The notes below the pieces were generated by a model. The model saw only the letters and a list, made by a program, of their open reading frames with translations, did not search any database and was not told the origin of the DNA. DNA of 64,000 bases, from assembly GCA_038501195.1 (NCBI GenBank), contig JBBPUQ010000002.1, positions 3,348,001 to 3,412,000 of the forward strand, given 5' to 3'. Positions 22,732 through 34,595 of this stretch are shown here, piece after piece. Positions within the stretch are counted from its first letter, which is position 1. The number at the start of each line of letters is the position of its first letter. The DNA comes from Nemania diffusa. Its lineage: Eukaryota > Ascomycota > Sordariomycetes > Xylariales > Xylariaceae. Both the position numbers and the translations under genes were made by a program.

Positions 22732-24991
22732 ATGTCTGACGATACAAGTGCGCAGCCCGCCCCGGCCCAATCCGCAGAAACCGCATCTGGTGGTAGCGCT
22801 GCTGCTGCTGCCGACAGCTCTGCTCCTGCATCCGTCGCGCCTGTTGTCGATGCCAAGGTGTCAAAGTCTGATGAGTTGAGCGCCGGAGCTGCAGATGGTG
22901 CCGCGACAGACACGGTTAAAGCAGAGGATCAAGGTACAGTTGCTCCCTTCAATCCCCTGGGTTCTGCATCTACATCACCCATTGCATTACTACGCGACAA
23001 CATTGGTCGGTCTGTTTGATTGCAACCTGATCAGTGCATTAGTCGATCAACGTTTTCTTTTTATTCATTCTTCACATGCGCAGGCTTATTGCCAATTAGC
23101 CTTGTCTCGTTATTGCACCCGACACATCAGTCAAAGCTAACTTCTCGTGTCCATAGCCCCCAAGCCGGATCTTTCCGCCGACACCGAGCCCTCTGCGAAC
23201 GAGAACGCAACCGATGGTGATGTTGAGATGGAGGAGGACAAGCCAGCTGTAGACGGTGGCGATCCAGAGAAGACCGGCGATGCAGCCGACGATACCACCA
23301 ATGACGCAACCCAAGCTGCAGCCAAATCGCAGTCGCGTCGCAAATCTACTGGCGTAACGGATAAAGGAAAGAAGCTTAACAGAAAGGCCTCTAGAGTGAA
23401 GATTCTACATCTGGACGCAAAACCAGGCGATCACTTCTTCGCCAAGCTTAAAGGCTTCCCTCCTTGGCCCATTGTCATCTGCGAGGAAGATATGCTCCCC
23501 CAGAACATGCTGAGCTCGAGACCGGTCACCGCCGCTCGTCCCGATGGAACATATCGTGAGGATTTTGCCGATGGTGGCAAGCGCGCCGGAGATCGCACAT
23601 TTCCGGTCATGTATCTCCATACTAATGAATTGTATGACGCGCCCTTCATCTCTCTCTCTCTCTTTCTCTCTCTCCCTAGGTTCACTTCTCTAAGCCTTAC
23701 TAACTTGTATCTACAGTTCCTGGACACCCAACACCGACCTGAGTGAACTCGATCCTGCTGCAGTGAGTGATATGGTGACGAGCAAGATGCGCAAAGATCT
23801 CCAAGCAGCTCACGTACTTGCCTCTGAGGGACACGATCTCGATTATTACAAGAATGTGCTCCGAGAATTCGAAGAACAACGCCTCGCAAAGGCTGAGGCC
23901 AAAAAGTCCAAAGCAAAGACCCCAAAGAAATCGAGCAAGGCAGCTGATGAGGATGGCGACGTGGATATGGACGATGTCGAAGACGAAGCTGGAGAGCCTA
24001 CTGAGAAGAAACCCAAATCAAAGAAGCGCAAGGCCGAAGATGAGAACAGTGTAGGTCCCCAAACCCATGGTTTATTAACTCTAGCACTAACGTCACATGC
24101 CACCTAGACTCCTCAGCGGTCTGATTCAGTGAAGAAACCCAAGATCAAGTTGACCAGCACTTCAACCCCCAAGAACTCTAATGGCGTTCAGTCGCCCGCC
24201 ACAAAAGACTCTACCAAGCCTACCAAAGCAAAGGCCAAGTCTTCAAAGGGAGCCAAGGATGCAGACAGTAAGAAGGAAAAGGAACCTGTAGCGCCTAAGG
24301 AACCCGAGTTGACTCCAGAAGAGAGGCGCGCAAGAAAGGAGGTGAGCTGAGCGTACCATTACCATTCTTTCGGTACTCGATTACTAACCAATCCATAGAA
24401 AGAAATATTGTTTTTGCGACATCGTCTTCAGAGAGGCCTCCTTCCCCGAGAGGGGTCACCTGTGCCAGAAGAGATGAAACAAGTGTCCGATTTCCTTGCC
24501 AAACTTGAGACCTTTCCCGACCTTGACGTTAGCATCATCCGAGTGACGAAAATCAACAAGGTTCTAAAGGCTATCTTGAAGCTAGAGACAATTCCAAAGG
24601 AGGAGGAATTCCAATTCAAGTCTCGGTCTCAAACACTCCTAGACAAGTGGAATATTCTTCTAGCGAGTGACGGAGCACCAGCTCCTACGACGTCCGCAGC
24701 GAATGCAAATGGTGTTAATGGAACGACAAGCGCAACCACTAAGGACACCAAGGAGACAGCTAACGGCGTCAAGGGGGCAGTTGCCGACAGTAAGACGACA
24801 TCTGAGAAGAATGCATCAAAAACCAAAGGCGCAGAGCAAGTCAAGGACACTTCAGAACCCAAGGACGAGGCTGCTGCCACAGAGGTTTGTGCCCACTATG
24901 AGAAGGATAAAATCAGACGACGGACTCGAGCTAACTAGAATGGCAGAAGACTACCGAGACAGCAACGGTCGCGGCTGAGACGAGTGTTTAA
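22732..24991 (+). CDS. PWWP-domain chromatin protein
   Basis: PWWP domains bind methylated nucleosomes, and proteins of this type help recruit chromatin-modifying or elongation factors. My model has six exons: 22732-22933, 23157-23631, 23717-24050, 24108-24341, 24399-24884 and 24947-24991, giving 591 residues. The first 140 residues are Ala/Asp/Glu-rich. The PWWP core at about residues 150-245 begins with PGDHFFAKLKGFPPWPIVI and ends with FSWTPNTDLSEL, which is assembled across an intron whose spliced junction makes the Phe codon. A Lys-rich region with nuclear-localisation-like KKPKSKKRKAED follows. A helical block (about 415-490, LFLRHRLQRGLL to LKLETIPKEEEF) resembles the integrase-binding/TFIIS-N type domain of LEDGF/HDGF relatives. 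The last intron (24885-24946, GTTTGT donor, GCTAAC branch, CAG acceptor) is my choice; if retained, the protein would end at 24938 instead. Intron 2 carries a (TC)n tract. Confidence 0.85.
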
Positions 24992-27581
24992 TCAAACACA
25001 TCGCGGCGGCTACGACCAAGGGTAGAAGACGGTAGAAACTACGAGGCGTTTAGGAGCATTCTAAGAGGTCGGAACATGGCACCCAGGACGAAGCTCCACC
25101 GATGCGGTGATAGGGGAGGCAGGGAGGCGGGGAGACAGGCAGGCAGATATGCTAAGACGAATGGCTTGGCGTGTGTTCATTCTATGTAAACTAAGTAGTT
25201 TCTTGCAGTTTCTTCTCACAGCCTGGTAACTTTGGGGGCCGTGTCTTGAGGGATGGATGACTGCCGGACCGCGAGCATCGGGATATGAGCGCAAAAGACC
25301 GGAATGATATGGAGCTCTGGCTGGTGAGGCCAGGCAGGAGCTGCATTTGCGGGCTGGCTACTTTTTTCTACGTCAATAATCGAGAGCTACTACGAAGGAT
25401 TTTCTTTGCGTCGTTGAGGAGTTGTGGTGATCAGGCCCGGTCTTGCAATAAAAAGTCATTTCATCTTAATAAATAGATTGGCATTCAGATTTTCCACTAT
25501 TAAGTTTTCTTAGTCCACACAGTTGAAGCAGTGTTTAGTAGTAGTAAGGGGCTCGAGACTTAGGCTAGAGGTGGCGTGACTTAAGTAACGTTCCCATTCA
25601 ATCAAAATAAAGTTAAAGCCCTTACCTCCATACTCCAACAAACAGAGCAGTAATTTATGGGAAATGCTAAGACTGAGTAGTAGGTACTCCTACAGCTAGG
25701 AAGTTTATTAACAGAATTGGCATTTTGCTCATACTACATTGTGGACATTGATATTATCCAACACATGGGAGAAATAACATCTGTATCATAGACAGACTAC
25801 TGGTTGGCACGGATCATGGTTTCTTTGCTTATGCCAGCCTCACAGACATATTCTATCACGCAATAGAAAACGAACAGTTGATTCTCAGCTCTATCAGCAG
25901 TTTATGGGAAATTCGAAAAAAGTAGGCCGGGAGCCAGGTATGTAGTTTCTACCATTGGATTTGCAGGCAGAGCCTGACTAACACGCAGTATTAACTACCA
26001 CTATATTATCTCTCTACCTGTAGGTCCCCGTTGTGCTACTCTGTTCAGTAAGGTGATTCTCTGAAGATCAAAGCTTGAGACAAGTTCAGACTGACAGGCT
26101 TGTGTTTCTCTAGCGTCTACTGTATGTAAAAGACTAAAAGTTTAGTCTTGATTAGAGATGCTCATGGTAATTCTTACATCGATCGTGGGTGAAAGTACCC
26201 ACAGGAAGTAATCAGAAACCTCAGTATTCTTCTTCTTCCACTAAATAACACAAATTAGACCAGCAACCCAGAAACAGACCATCCAGCCGTGAACTTACAG
26301 GCATGTTGTGACAGCACATATATAACCGTTAATTTCTGACTGGGAATTAACGGCGTCGTTTTTTCCGTCACACATGTTAATTGGTCCGAAAATGACCATC
26401 TTTCATTTAAGTAGTAGTCAAATGCTGCAGTTATACAAATTGTGCATCAAAATTAATCCACGAGTGGTGGAAATGTGTGGGCTTTGTTGTTATACGTCAC
26501 TCTCACAACATATAGTCAAGCAGCTTTTGAGTGAGGTGAACTAGTCTTGGTGAAAATAGACATAAAGTTTCGTAGTCCCTAGACTAGGGGGTGCTGGCAT
26601 TCATTGGCAGGAAGATAAAAGACTAAGTGCATAGAAATATCTCAAATATATATATATAAATAAATAAAATAAAAGCTCAAAGAGGGGGGTTCAGGGACAG
26701 GAATATTTTCTGATTTCTTTTTCAACGCAATACTCTAAAACAACCTAACTTCACATTAGAAGCATAGGTGCCTTCTGCCTAGCACTAAGAGCCAAATTCT
26801 GAGAGATCTTTATCTCTTGTTAAGATGTAACCTCCTTACTCTAATAATACTAGTTACTTGTCCCTTAGGGTATGAAGAAAGAAAAGAAAACACTCTACCA
26901 AGCCCATGTAACCGCTCAAGGCTCGCTTATCTATTTCTAAACTTTTAGTCACTCTTCTCCGATGAAATTTGGAGGCTGTTGTTGATTTTCATAAATAACT
27001 GAAAACAGTCCTTTTTGCATACAAATGTTGAAGTGTTGGTATGGAAGCCTCTAAGACTGGAGGTTGTGGTATCCAAAACTGGAGTCCCCCATACCACGTT
27101 TGCCCCACAGGGCGGAAACTTTTACATAAACCTCACTCCACAAAATCTGGACGAGATCACTGATTAAAGCCATTTTTATAGCGCATAGCACATAATCAAG
27201 GTAATAAAAGTGCAAGTTTTAATAAACTGAGCCAACCTATCTCGGCACTCTACTTAGGCATTATATGAGAATATGTACAGGCTCAGATACTGTTCTTGAT
27301 ACGACAGCGAATGCTGCATACTATGCCAACGTGCTACATACCTATACTTTCAAAGCTGTAGGCAAGGGCGTACTGGGATACTAACTGAAAGTTCCAGGCC
27401 ATACGCCTAAGACACATGACACAGTGAAAGAAGTGAAATTATGATCTCGGTGATGGTAATTATCCTGCTATTCTTGATTTGTTTTCTAATCTGACAATGT
27501 CCCCTTCATCGCTGAATTCTCACTGCTTCTGAGGACCTATGGAAAGGTCTCCTTGGTCATCAAAGGCAGAGGGATAACCCC
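24992..27581. other. Long gene-free, AT-rich stretch
   Basis: This 2.6-kb gap shows no credible coding region. It contains an AT-only run near 26645-26672 and a small hairpin (9-bp arms at 26326-26334 and 26345-26353). It could be old degraded repeat DNA, but I see no long terminal repeats, target duplications or transposase fragments to support this. Confidence 0.4.
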
Positions 27582-28361
27582 TCAGCTAGACGCTACTTGG
27601 TTGACGGCATCTGCAACGCTCTGTGCCGCATTGAAGTTGGGGCAATGACCGGATTCAACCGTAAAGGTTCGTACCTTTCGGCCTGCTTTCTCTATAAGCG
27701 CCACCATACTTTCTTGCTCGGCAGTGGGAATGGACATGTCAGACGTGGTATGGATGTACGCGACCGGGATCTCTCGCCACGCAGCACGCTCAATCGGTTG
27801 AAACATGCCTTTCCCGCTCCAACGACAAAGAGTCTTGGTGTAGGCTGCGATATCTTCCTCTGTGATGCCAGGGCCGTCGAGGCTGAATAGTGCTTTGGGG
27901 TCACGCACAGCAGTGCTCCCGTCTTCAGCAACGTCAAAAACAAGAGCCATGTTTTCGATGTTTCCAAACTCTTTGAATTTGTCTAGACTACACATGCCCT
28001 CAGGGAGGGCGTAGCCAACCAGATAGACGATGTGAGAGACCCCCCCGGTAAGGCCGGCGGAGGATCGTGCTTCGACTCCAAGGCCATACAGTGCATTAGA
28101 GCAGACCTGGCCGCCGTATGAGTGGCCAATGACCACGACATTCCGCCCAGCCTGGACCAAGCTTTCAACGTAGCCTCGGATAAGCTCAGTGTCGCTTGCC
28201 AAGTCGGTATTGGGCGGTCGCGCCTCATTGCAAGTTGGAAGGCGTGGGACGTGCACTTCATAACCCAATGCTTGAATCGCAATTTTGAGTTTCTCGTAAC
28301 TTTGAGGGGTGTGAAAAGCGCCTCCGACGAGGACGATCGTGGCCTTTGAGCTGGTAGCCAT
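27582..28361 (-). CDS. Small soluble alpha/beta hydrolase
   Basis: This single-exon minus-strand gene encodes 259 residues, a usual length for a lone alpha/beta-hydrolase domain. It has TIVLVGGAFHTP near the N-terminus (oxyanion region) and the nucleophile elbow VVVIGHSYGGQV (Ser at about residue 101). An Asp in HTTSDMSIP (about 213) and the His in ESGHCPNF (about 240) complete the triad. There is no signal peptide or membrane segment, so it is probably cytosolic. The pattern fits the broad family of fungal esterase-like proteins with AB_hydrolase domains that includes salicylate-esterase-like members; the true substrate cannot be read from sequence. It stands alone, with no clustered biosynthetic genes. 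Confidence 0.88.
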   Translation of the reverse strand: MATSSKATIVLVGGAFHTPQSYEKLKIAIQALGYEVHVPRLPTCNEARPPNTDLASDTELIRGYVESLVQAGRNVVVIGHSYGGQVCSNALYGLGVEARSSAGLTGGVSHIVYLVGYALPEGMCSLDKFKEFGNIENMALVFDVAEDGSTAVRDPKALFSLDGPGITEEDIAAYTKTLCRWSGKGMFQPIERAAWREIPVAYIHTTSDMSIPTAEQESMVALIEKAGRKVRTFTVESGHCPNFNAAQSVADAVNQVASS

Positions 28362-29411
28362 GACTAGGTAAAAGTGATGTAGTAAAGGTTTGAAGTGTAT
28401 ATGGCAATAGTCTTGCTAGAACCCTTTTGAGGTTCTGAGTTGGTCAATTGGTGATTGTAAATTGCGCTGGTTTGAAGTCTTATGAAGGTTGTGCGATGGG
28501 CAAGCAAACGAATTGCTCGTTGTGCCGCTGGTGGATGTCTATATTAAAAGTTGTTGGTAAGCTTTGTGAATAGTTTCGAGTTATGACATGTCACACAGAA
28601 AACGCTATGGGCGACCGTAGCAGGTACCTAGCTATAACTAACATTCAAAAGGAATACTGTAATATACATCATTAATAGAAAACAAATAGAGTATCCCTTT
28701 GGGTGCCTTTTCGGCACCAGTTGCCGAAAAGGCACCCAAAGGGATAAATCTACCATGTTCACTTGTGGCCTTTAAAGGAAGAAGGCTTCTTTTGTTGGCA
28801 GCTAAAAATTCAATCTAACTTGGTACATACCTAGGTACCTAGGTACCTAACTTACATAAATAAATACACCTTGGGCAGCTGACGATGAGGTGAGCCCGCC
28901 ACATAAAACCCCACCCAGCTATCTTATCTCGGCACTTGCAGATTAGGAGGTTAGGTACTGCGTAGGTGGATACCTACATGTAATCTAGGTAGCCCACTGG
29001 TGCGCGTCATCAGCAGATCAGTGCTTGTACATTAGCAACCTACAGTACCTACTGGACAGTCGCCCGCCTCACAGCCTCATAACACATACAGCTATAACCT
29101 TGCATCTACATCCTACCTACTCGTACCACTACTAGGTGCCAAAACCTACGGTGATTCCCTACTCACGCCCGTACCCCCTCCTCGTGTATCCCACCACCGA
29201 AGCTGTCTCTTATTCCGGTAGAATATACAGCTTACAGGAAGTTCTGACGAACTCTTCTTACTGCAGGAGTACCCCTCCCTCTCGACCAACTCGTCCTCAT
29301 CGTCTTCACGCCCAGCACCCCTTCTTGTGGCTACCACCTCCACCTAATCTTGGTCGTCGTTATTTCTGGCTTCTTCTGATATTGTAGAAGCCAGCGCGCG
29401 GTCCTTCAATC
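28362..29411. promoter_or_regulatory. Divergent intergenic stretch between the hydrolase and npl4
   Basis: This 1.05-kb gap holds the promoters of the minus-strand hydrolase and of npl4. It includes a perfect inverted repeat (28692-28746, listed separately) and a TACCTAGGTACCTAGG tract near 28828-28850. A pyrimidine-rich stretch (about 29150-29340) precedes the npl4 start and is probably leader. Confidence 0.45.
28692..28746. repeat. Perfect 25-bp inverted repeat with 5-nt loop, ending in TA
   Basis: The arms 28692-28716 and 28722-28746 are exactly complementary over 25 bases and are separated by CCAGT. The outer bases are TATCCCTTTGGG on the left and CCCAAAGGGATA on the right. If the terminal TA on each side is read as a TA target duplication, the inner 23 bases look like two terminal repeats of a Tc1/mariner-type element placed almost end to end. 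No transposase or internal sequence is present. A transcript would form a very stable hairpin. Confidence 0.9.
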
Positions 29412-31712
29412 ATGCTGCTCCGACTCCGAGGGCCGGACGGCATGATCCGGATTACCATCGACCAAAATGACAGCGTCGGAGATCTTGGCCGTCAGGTGAG
29501 TCCCAGCCTACGTATAGAACGTCGCGCCACCGCGTTGTGCCGTGCATACACTTACCGTAGCTCACCGTACGGCAATGTACTGACTGAAAGACGCACAGCT
29601 AGTACCGCATCTGCCGTCTACTGTCGACCCCAACAGCATTACCATGTCCCCAAACCCACAAGCGAAAGACTCGAGGAGATTGAAGGACATAGCTAAGGTC
29701 AAGCTGGGCCAGATCGGGCTGAAGTGCGTCTCCAAGCCATTTCTCGGGTTGGGCTCGCTGCTAACACAGCTCTTCGCAGTCACGGTGACCTGATATTCAT
29801 CAACTACGACCACCAGGATAACATCGCCAACGGCCATGCGAACGGCGTATCCTCGTCCTCTCCCCATACTCACACTCTCCCCTCAGCCAACCGACTCAAT
29901 GGAAAACCCATTCATCCCACAGGCGTCCTGCCTGTCGATCCGCCGCCTCTGACGTCGCCGAGTAAGATCATTAAGAATCCGTGGGAGGTGGTTCGGCAGT
30001 CCGCCCTCGATGATCGCCTCGACAGGAAAGATGGAAAGATCCCGAGAAGTCGTGATCGCATGTGCAAGCATGGCCCCAAGGGCATGTGTGACTACTGTAT
30101 GCCTCTAGATCCTTTTAACGCCCAGTACCTTGCCGACAAGAAAATCAAGTATCTATCCTTCCACTCACATCTACGCAAAATCAACTCGGCCACAAACAAA
30201 CCAGAACTGGGCAGCTCCTTTATACCCCCTTTGAAGGAACCCTACTTTAGGGTCAAGCAAGATTGTCCTTCGGGCCACCCCCAATGGCCTGAAGGCATCT
30301 GCACCAAATGCCAGCCCAGCGCTATTACCCTACAGCCTCAGCCATTCCGCATGGTCGATCATGTCGAATTTGCTTCCTTTGAGCTTGTCAACACCTTTAT
30401 TGACGCCTGGCGGAAGACTGGTACTCAACGGGTAGGTTATCTATACGGACGATATGCCGAGTATTCCGAGGTGCCTCTTGGGGTTAAGGTAATCGTGGAG
30501 GCCATCTACGAAGTGCCGCAAGTCGACGAAGTCGACGGGGTCTCATTAAATACATGGGAAAACGAGTCGGCCGTCAACGAGGTTGCTCGTCTCTGTGGCC
30601 TGGAGCAGGTCGGGGTCATCTTCACCGACTTACTAGATTCCGGCGCCGGGGATGGCACTGTCGTTTGCAAGAGGCACGCCGACTCGTACTACCTCTCTTC
30701 CCTTGAGGTATGCTTCGCTGCTCGACTGCAGAGCCAACACCTCAAGCCCACAAAGTGGAGTGATACCGGCCGATTTGGCTCAAACTTCGTGACATGCATT
30801 ATCTCGGGAGATGAGACGGGCCAGATTGCAATCTCGTCATATCAAGTGTCTAATGAAGCCATGGAGATGGTTCGCGCCGATCTTATTGAGCCCTCGGCTG
30901 ACCCTGGTGTTATGCTTGTCCGCGACGAAGAAGAAAATGATGGTTCATCGGGCCGAGCCCGATATATCCCAGAGGTTTTCTATCGCAAAATTAACGAGTA
31001 TGGCGCCAACGTTCAAGAGAATGCCAAGCCTGCCTTCCCAGTAGAATATCTGGTCGTGACATTAACACACGGCTTTCCTGCCGAGCCCAAACCAACGTTT
31101 GATACACCCAACTTCCCTATAGAGAACCGCGAGATTATGGGCGAGAGCCAACAGTATAGTAATGTCGGGAAGGCTATCAGCACGAGTGGAGGTAATAAAC
31201 TAGGTGCTCTGTCTGACTTCCATCTGCTCACTTTCATTCATGGGATGGGCGTTCTATCCAAGGTAAGCAAGCTACAATACAGGAGCCTATTGCCCCTCTT
31301 GAGACATAAAGCTCGCAGCTAATCACTGCGATATCAGGAAGAAGAAGCCCTTCTATGTAAAGCCGCAACCAGCCACGATCTCGCCGATACTTACCAGCTC
31401 TTCTCGCTACCCGGCTGGCAAACGTTAGAAACCATATTACAAGCGACTGGTGAGACACTTCCTAAAAAACGCCCTCGTTCTTCAAGTGGCAACGAGGGTG
31501 GCATGCTCGGCGCTCAAGCGAACGGTGGAGCAGCGTCGGCTTCTACATCTACATTTACTACTACACCATCGTCACCATACACTCCTACCTCTACTGCCGC
31601 CGCCTCACGAAAGTCTGGGGAACCGCTTGCTAAGCGTTTTGCTGCCGTTAGGCTGAGCGAACGAAACGAACACCGACCTACATTCGACCGTGCCAAGTTT
31701 GAAAATATATGA
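29412..31712 (+). CDS. npl4: Npl4, ubiquitin-recognition cofactor of Cdc48/p97
   Basis: Npl4 pairs with Ufd1 to deliver ubiquitylated proteins to the Cdc48 unfoldase, notably in ER-associated degradation. Four exons (29412-29495, 29599-29723, 29780-31262, 31338-31712) give 688 residues. The N-terminus ([14 protein letters not shown]) is the ubiquitin-like Cdc48-binding domain. The zinc-finger region begins with the [12 protein letters not shown] cluster at about residue 165 and continues through [10 protein letters not shown]. The catalytically inactive MPN domain follows ([41 protein letters not shown]). The C-terminal part includes the [10 protein letters not shown] segment before the last intron and [14 protein letters not shown] after it. 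The C-terminal 85 residues are Ser/Thr-rich and unlike other regions. The first intron falls after codon 28 within the ubiquitin-like domain. Confidence 0.96.
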
Positions 31713-33625
31713 TGTCGAATGTATGATCGAGCCCTGGGCTAGTTAGAGCATAGGCAGAATGTCAGGCAGTCGCAGCTATAGAGTGACTGTTTGGCATGAG
31801 GTGGCATAAAGAGAGTCTCGATTGATATTAGTCACAAGACATGGACCTCCATTGATACACCAATAGTCGGTATCGCAACGATAAAGAGCGTTTCGCCATG
31901 GGCAATTCTCATCACGGCGGCGTCCAAACATTAGAAACAGGTCCGGCTTACATTGGTATCTTACTAGCTATCTGTGCCATGAAATATAAGGAGCATAAAC
32001 CTGCCCAATGCATATTCGCTCGGTAGAACATCTCATGAATGCATTGTCAATATTTTGCACCAATCGAAACCTTGCAAACAGTTGGTTTGTTAATAGCTAT
32101 GATGGCGTACTGCGTTTTCTAGATATTAGCAGTAATATATGAATAAGAGAACAAAAAACATGTTCTACTACGAGTGACCAGCTGTGGATGAGAAACAAGT
32201 ATGAAGTTTAATTTTTTTCCCCCCTTCTCTTTCTGCTGGTTTAACATCTACGAACCTTGGTCTAGAAACCCCATGAGAGTCCCTTGCAAATGCCTCTCGC
32301 TTTTATCCACTCTTTTATACTATAGGCCAAAACTAGCTATATACTATGAATGAGATCAGGCCACCGAACCTCTTCGGTTTTCTCCTTCGTCTATATCCAC
32401 ATGTTAGGGAAGGCCGATAGATTATATACATGATTGTACATAATGATGAAGAAGAAAAAGGACGAGGGGAGAAAGTGAGACTCCTTCTTTTGTATTGAGA
32501 TCGAGTGAGAATAATAATTTCTCCGTGTTGGCGTGGAAGCATGATAAATGATAAATAAAAGGGATGCAAGTGAAAAGGAACACGGCAGATGCCATACTTC
32601 TCATAGCTCACTGCATTATTTTCACATAAACCCCAAGTTTTTTTTTTGGTGGTTTACTAAAGCCATGTCCCGTAGGCGGCGACGAGCTCCTTGTCGAAAC
32701 AGGTCATCTCACCTACGCCACGCATCTCTACCCCCAATAACCAAGCCAAAACTTGCTACAAATCCCAACCATTGACTATTGGGCTTAAGTGATAACGTGA
32801 ACTGAAGGTCGAATCTCGAGATAGACCTACTTCGGCATTCATCAACATGATGTAGCTATGTATGAGCTGCCTGTGAGCGCGAAACTTGGGCGTGTTTATA
32901 GTTTATAAGATCATACGAAGACAAGGCGATGCCCATTTCGTCGTGGAATATCGTATATGAACTAAGCTGTTACCTATCCTGATTCACCTCGCCTGAGTAG
33001 CCGAGAAAATAAAGTTGAAGTGCTACGTTGATTGCGTTTCGGTATCGGTAGGTAGTATCCGCCCACCACAGTGGCCTCGCCGCCTTTTAAACGAAAGGAA
33101 CTGTCATTTACAAGCATGTACGCTCAATCATTGCGATCCTTCCCATGGCCCTCGAAGAGGACAGGGAAACACCGCACCCAAGATTGTTCGATGGTATTTG
33201 TTCTTCATTCTGTCCGAGAGCTTTCAATGGTCTTGGGCCACCTAGAAGGTTACCTCGCATCAAAATAGGCATGTCCCGAGAATGTTGTTATTTTGCGTTG
33301 TTAATTTTGGATAAAGAAGAAAAAGAAGAGAGGAAGAAACCCGCAGAGAATTCGAGGGCGAGACTATATTGGAAATTTTCGACGACTGCACCAGCCACAC
33401 TTTTCAATTATTAGCGGGGCAAAGCCACGCAAACATGTACGAACAGGTAGGTACCTACCTAGGTACACAATAGCCCCCACAGCAGCTCATACGTAACAGA
33501 AGCTCTCCCCTGTTCCGAAGATCGCCAAGATCCATAACCCGATGACCACATTCAACATTTAAACCGAACCCCAGCGAGCGAGCGAGTGAGCGACCACCCA
33601 TAGATCTTCGAAAAGAAAAGCAAGC
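31713..33625. other. Gene-free stretch
   Basis: No credible coding region is seen in this 1.9-kb gap. The right end (about 33550-33625) is purine- and CGAG-rich leader of the next gene, and a GGTAGGTACCTACCTAGGTAC tract lies at about 33445-33465. Confidence 0.4.
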
Positions 33626-34595
33626 ATGGCGAACGTTGCCGGGACAGCGGCTCGCTCATTGCCCAGATTCCTACTCCCACAGCTCAGCTGGACGGGGCCT
33701 GCTGGATCAACGCCGGCCGCGCTGCGAGCAGCTGCATTCGCATTTGCCTCTATTCCACAACCTGTGCCTCAACGACCCAGGACTGCAACATTCCATTCAG
33801 GGCGCCAAACCCGGCAATGCGCGATTCCGAAGGCTCAAGATGGGAGCCTGTCGATCCTGCAACGAAACCCATCACTGCGGCGCGCGTTTCATGCCACGGC
33901 GCCCCGCGCTAGGGACCACCACTTCGACACGCTCAAGTTCGTCCAGCAGCTGCAGAGCGAGGGCTCACCGAGGACCAGTCGGTAGCCATGATGAAGGTGT
34001 TGAACGACGTGATAGAAGAGAGGTGAGTCCGCACCGTCACACGCCACACGGTCCAAACCATACCCCTATCCCCATCACCGATACCGGCCAGGCAGTCTCT
34101 CTCTCTCTCTCTCCTCTTTACCCCCGCCTCACAACGCACGCTCGCCCGCTCATCCACCCCCCCAGCATCCAGAACCTGACGCGCACCATGGTCCTCCGCG
34201 AGGACGCCGCCAAGGCCACGTACACGCAGAAGGTCGACTTCGCCAAGCTGCGCTCGGAGCTCCTCTCCGCCGACAGCACCGAGTCCAACACGACGCGCGC
34301 CGCCCACGAGCGCCTGACCAACGACATCACCAAGCTCAACTCGCGCCTGCGCGACGAGATCGGCCGCACCCAGGCCTCGGTCCGCCTCGACCTCAACCTC
34401 GAGAAGGGCCGCATCCGCGAGGAGGCCTCCCAGCAGGAGCTCAAGATCAAGGAGACCGAGACCAAGATCGAGCAGGAGGTCGCCGCCCTCCGCGAGAAGC
34501 TCGAGCAGGTCAAGTTCCAGACCCTCCAGTGGCTCATGGGCGTCTGCACCGGCTTCGCCGCCCTGCTCCTCGGTGCCTGGCGCCTGCTCATGTGA
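33626..34595 (+). CDS. Mitochondrial Fmp32/MCUR1-like coiled-coil protein, with an apparent frameshift
   Basis: Members of this family (DUF1640; yeast Fmp32, animal MCUR1/CCDC90B) are inner-membrane proteins linked to respiratory-chain assembly and calcium uptake. The start ATG at 33626 opens an Arg/Ala/Ser-rich presequence lacking acidic residues (SLRRAFHATAPRARDHHF). The conserved segment FDTLKFVQQLQSEG follows. At 33962-33966 the frame must step back one base to continue as LTEDQSVAMMKVLND. The step uses the C at 33964 twice, so a single C seems to be missing. An intron (34023-34165, GTGAGT donor, with a (TC)n tract) separates this from exon 2. Exon 2 carries the long coiled coil (LREDAAKATYTQKVDFAKLR to EQEVAALREKLEQVKFQ) and a C-terminal membrane anchor (LMGVCTGFAALLLGAWRLLM). 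The protein would be about 275 residues. The gene is either inactive or the sequence has a one-base error. Confidence 0.82.

Noticed and set aside
33961..33967. Programmed -1 frameshifting in the Fmp32-like gene
   Set aside because: There is no slippery heptamer of the X XXY YYZ kind and no obvious downstream pseudoknot. A missing C is the simpler explanation.
33636..34595. A continuous 319-codon frame across the Fmp32-like gene
   Set aside because: Its first 110 codons are the wrong register (Arg/His/Cys-rich nonsense) and it reads through the intron. Only its last part (34166 onward) is real coding sequence.
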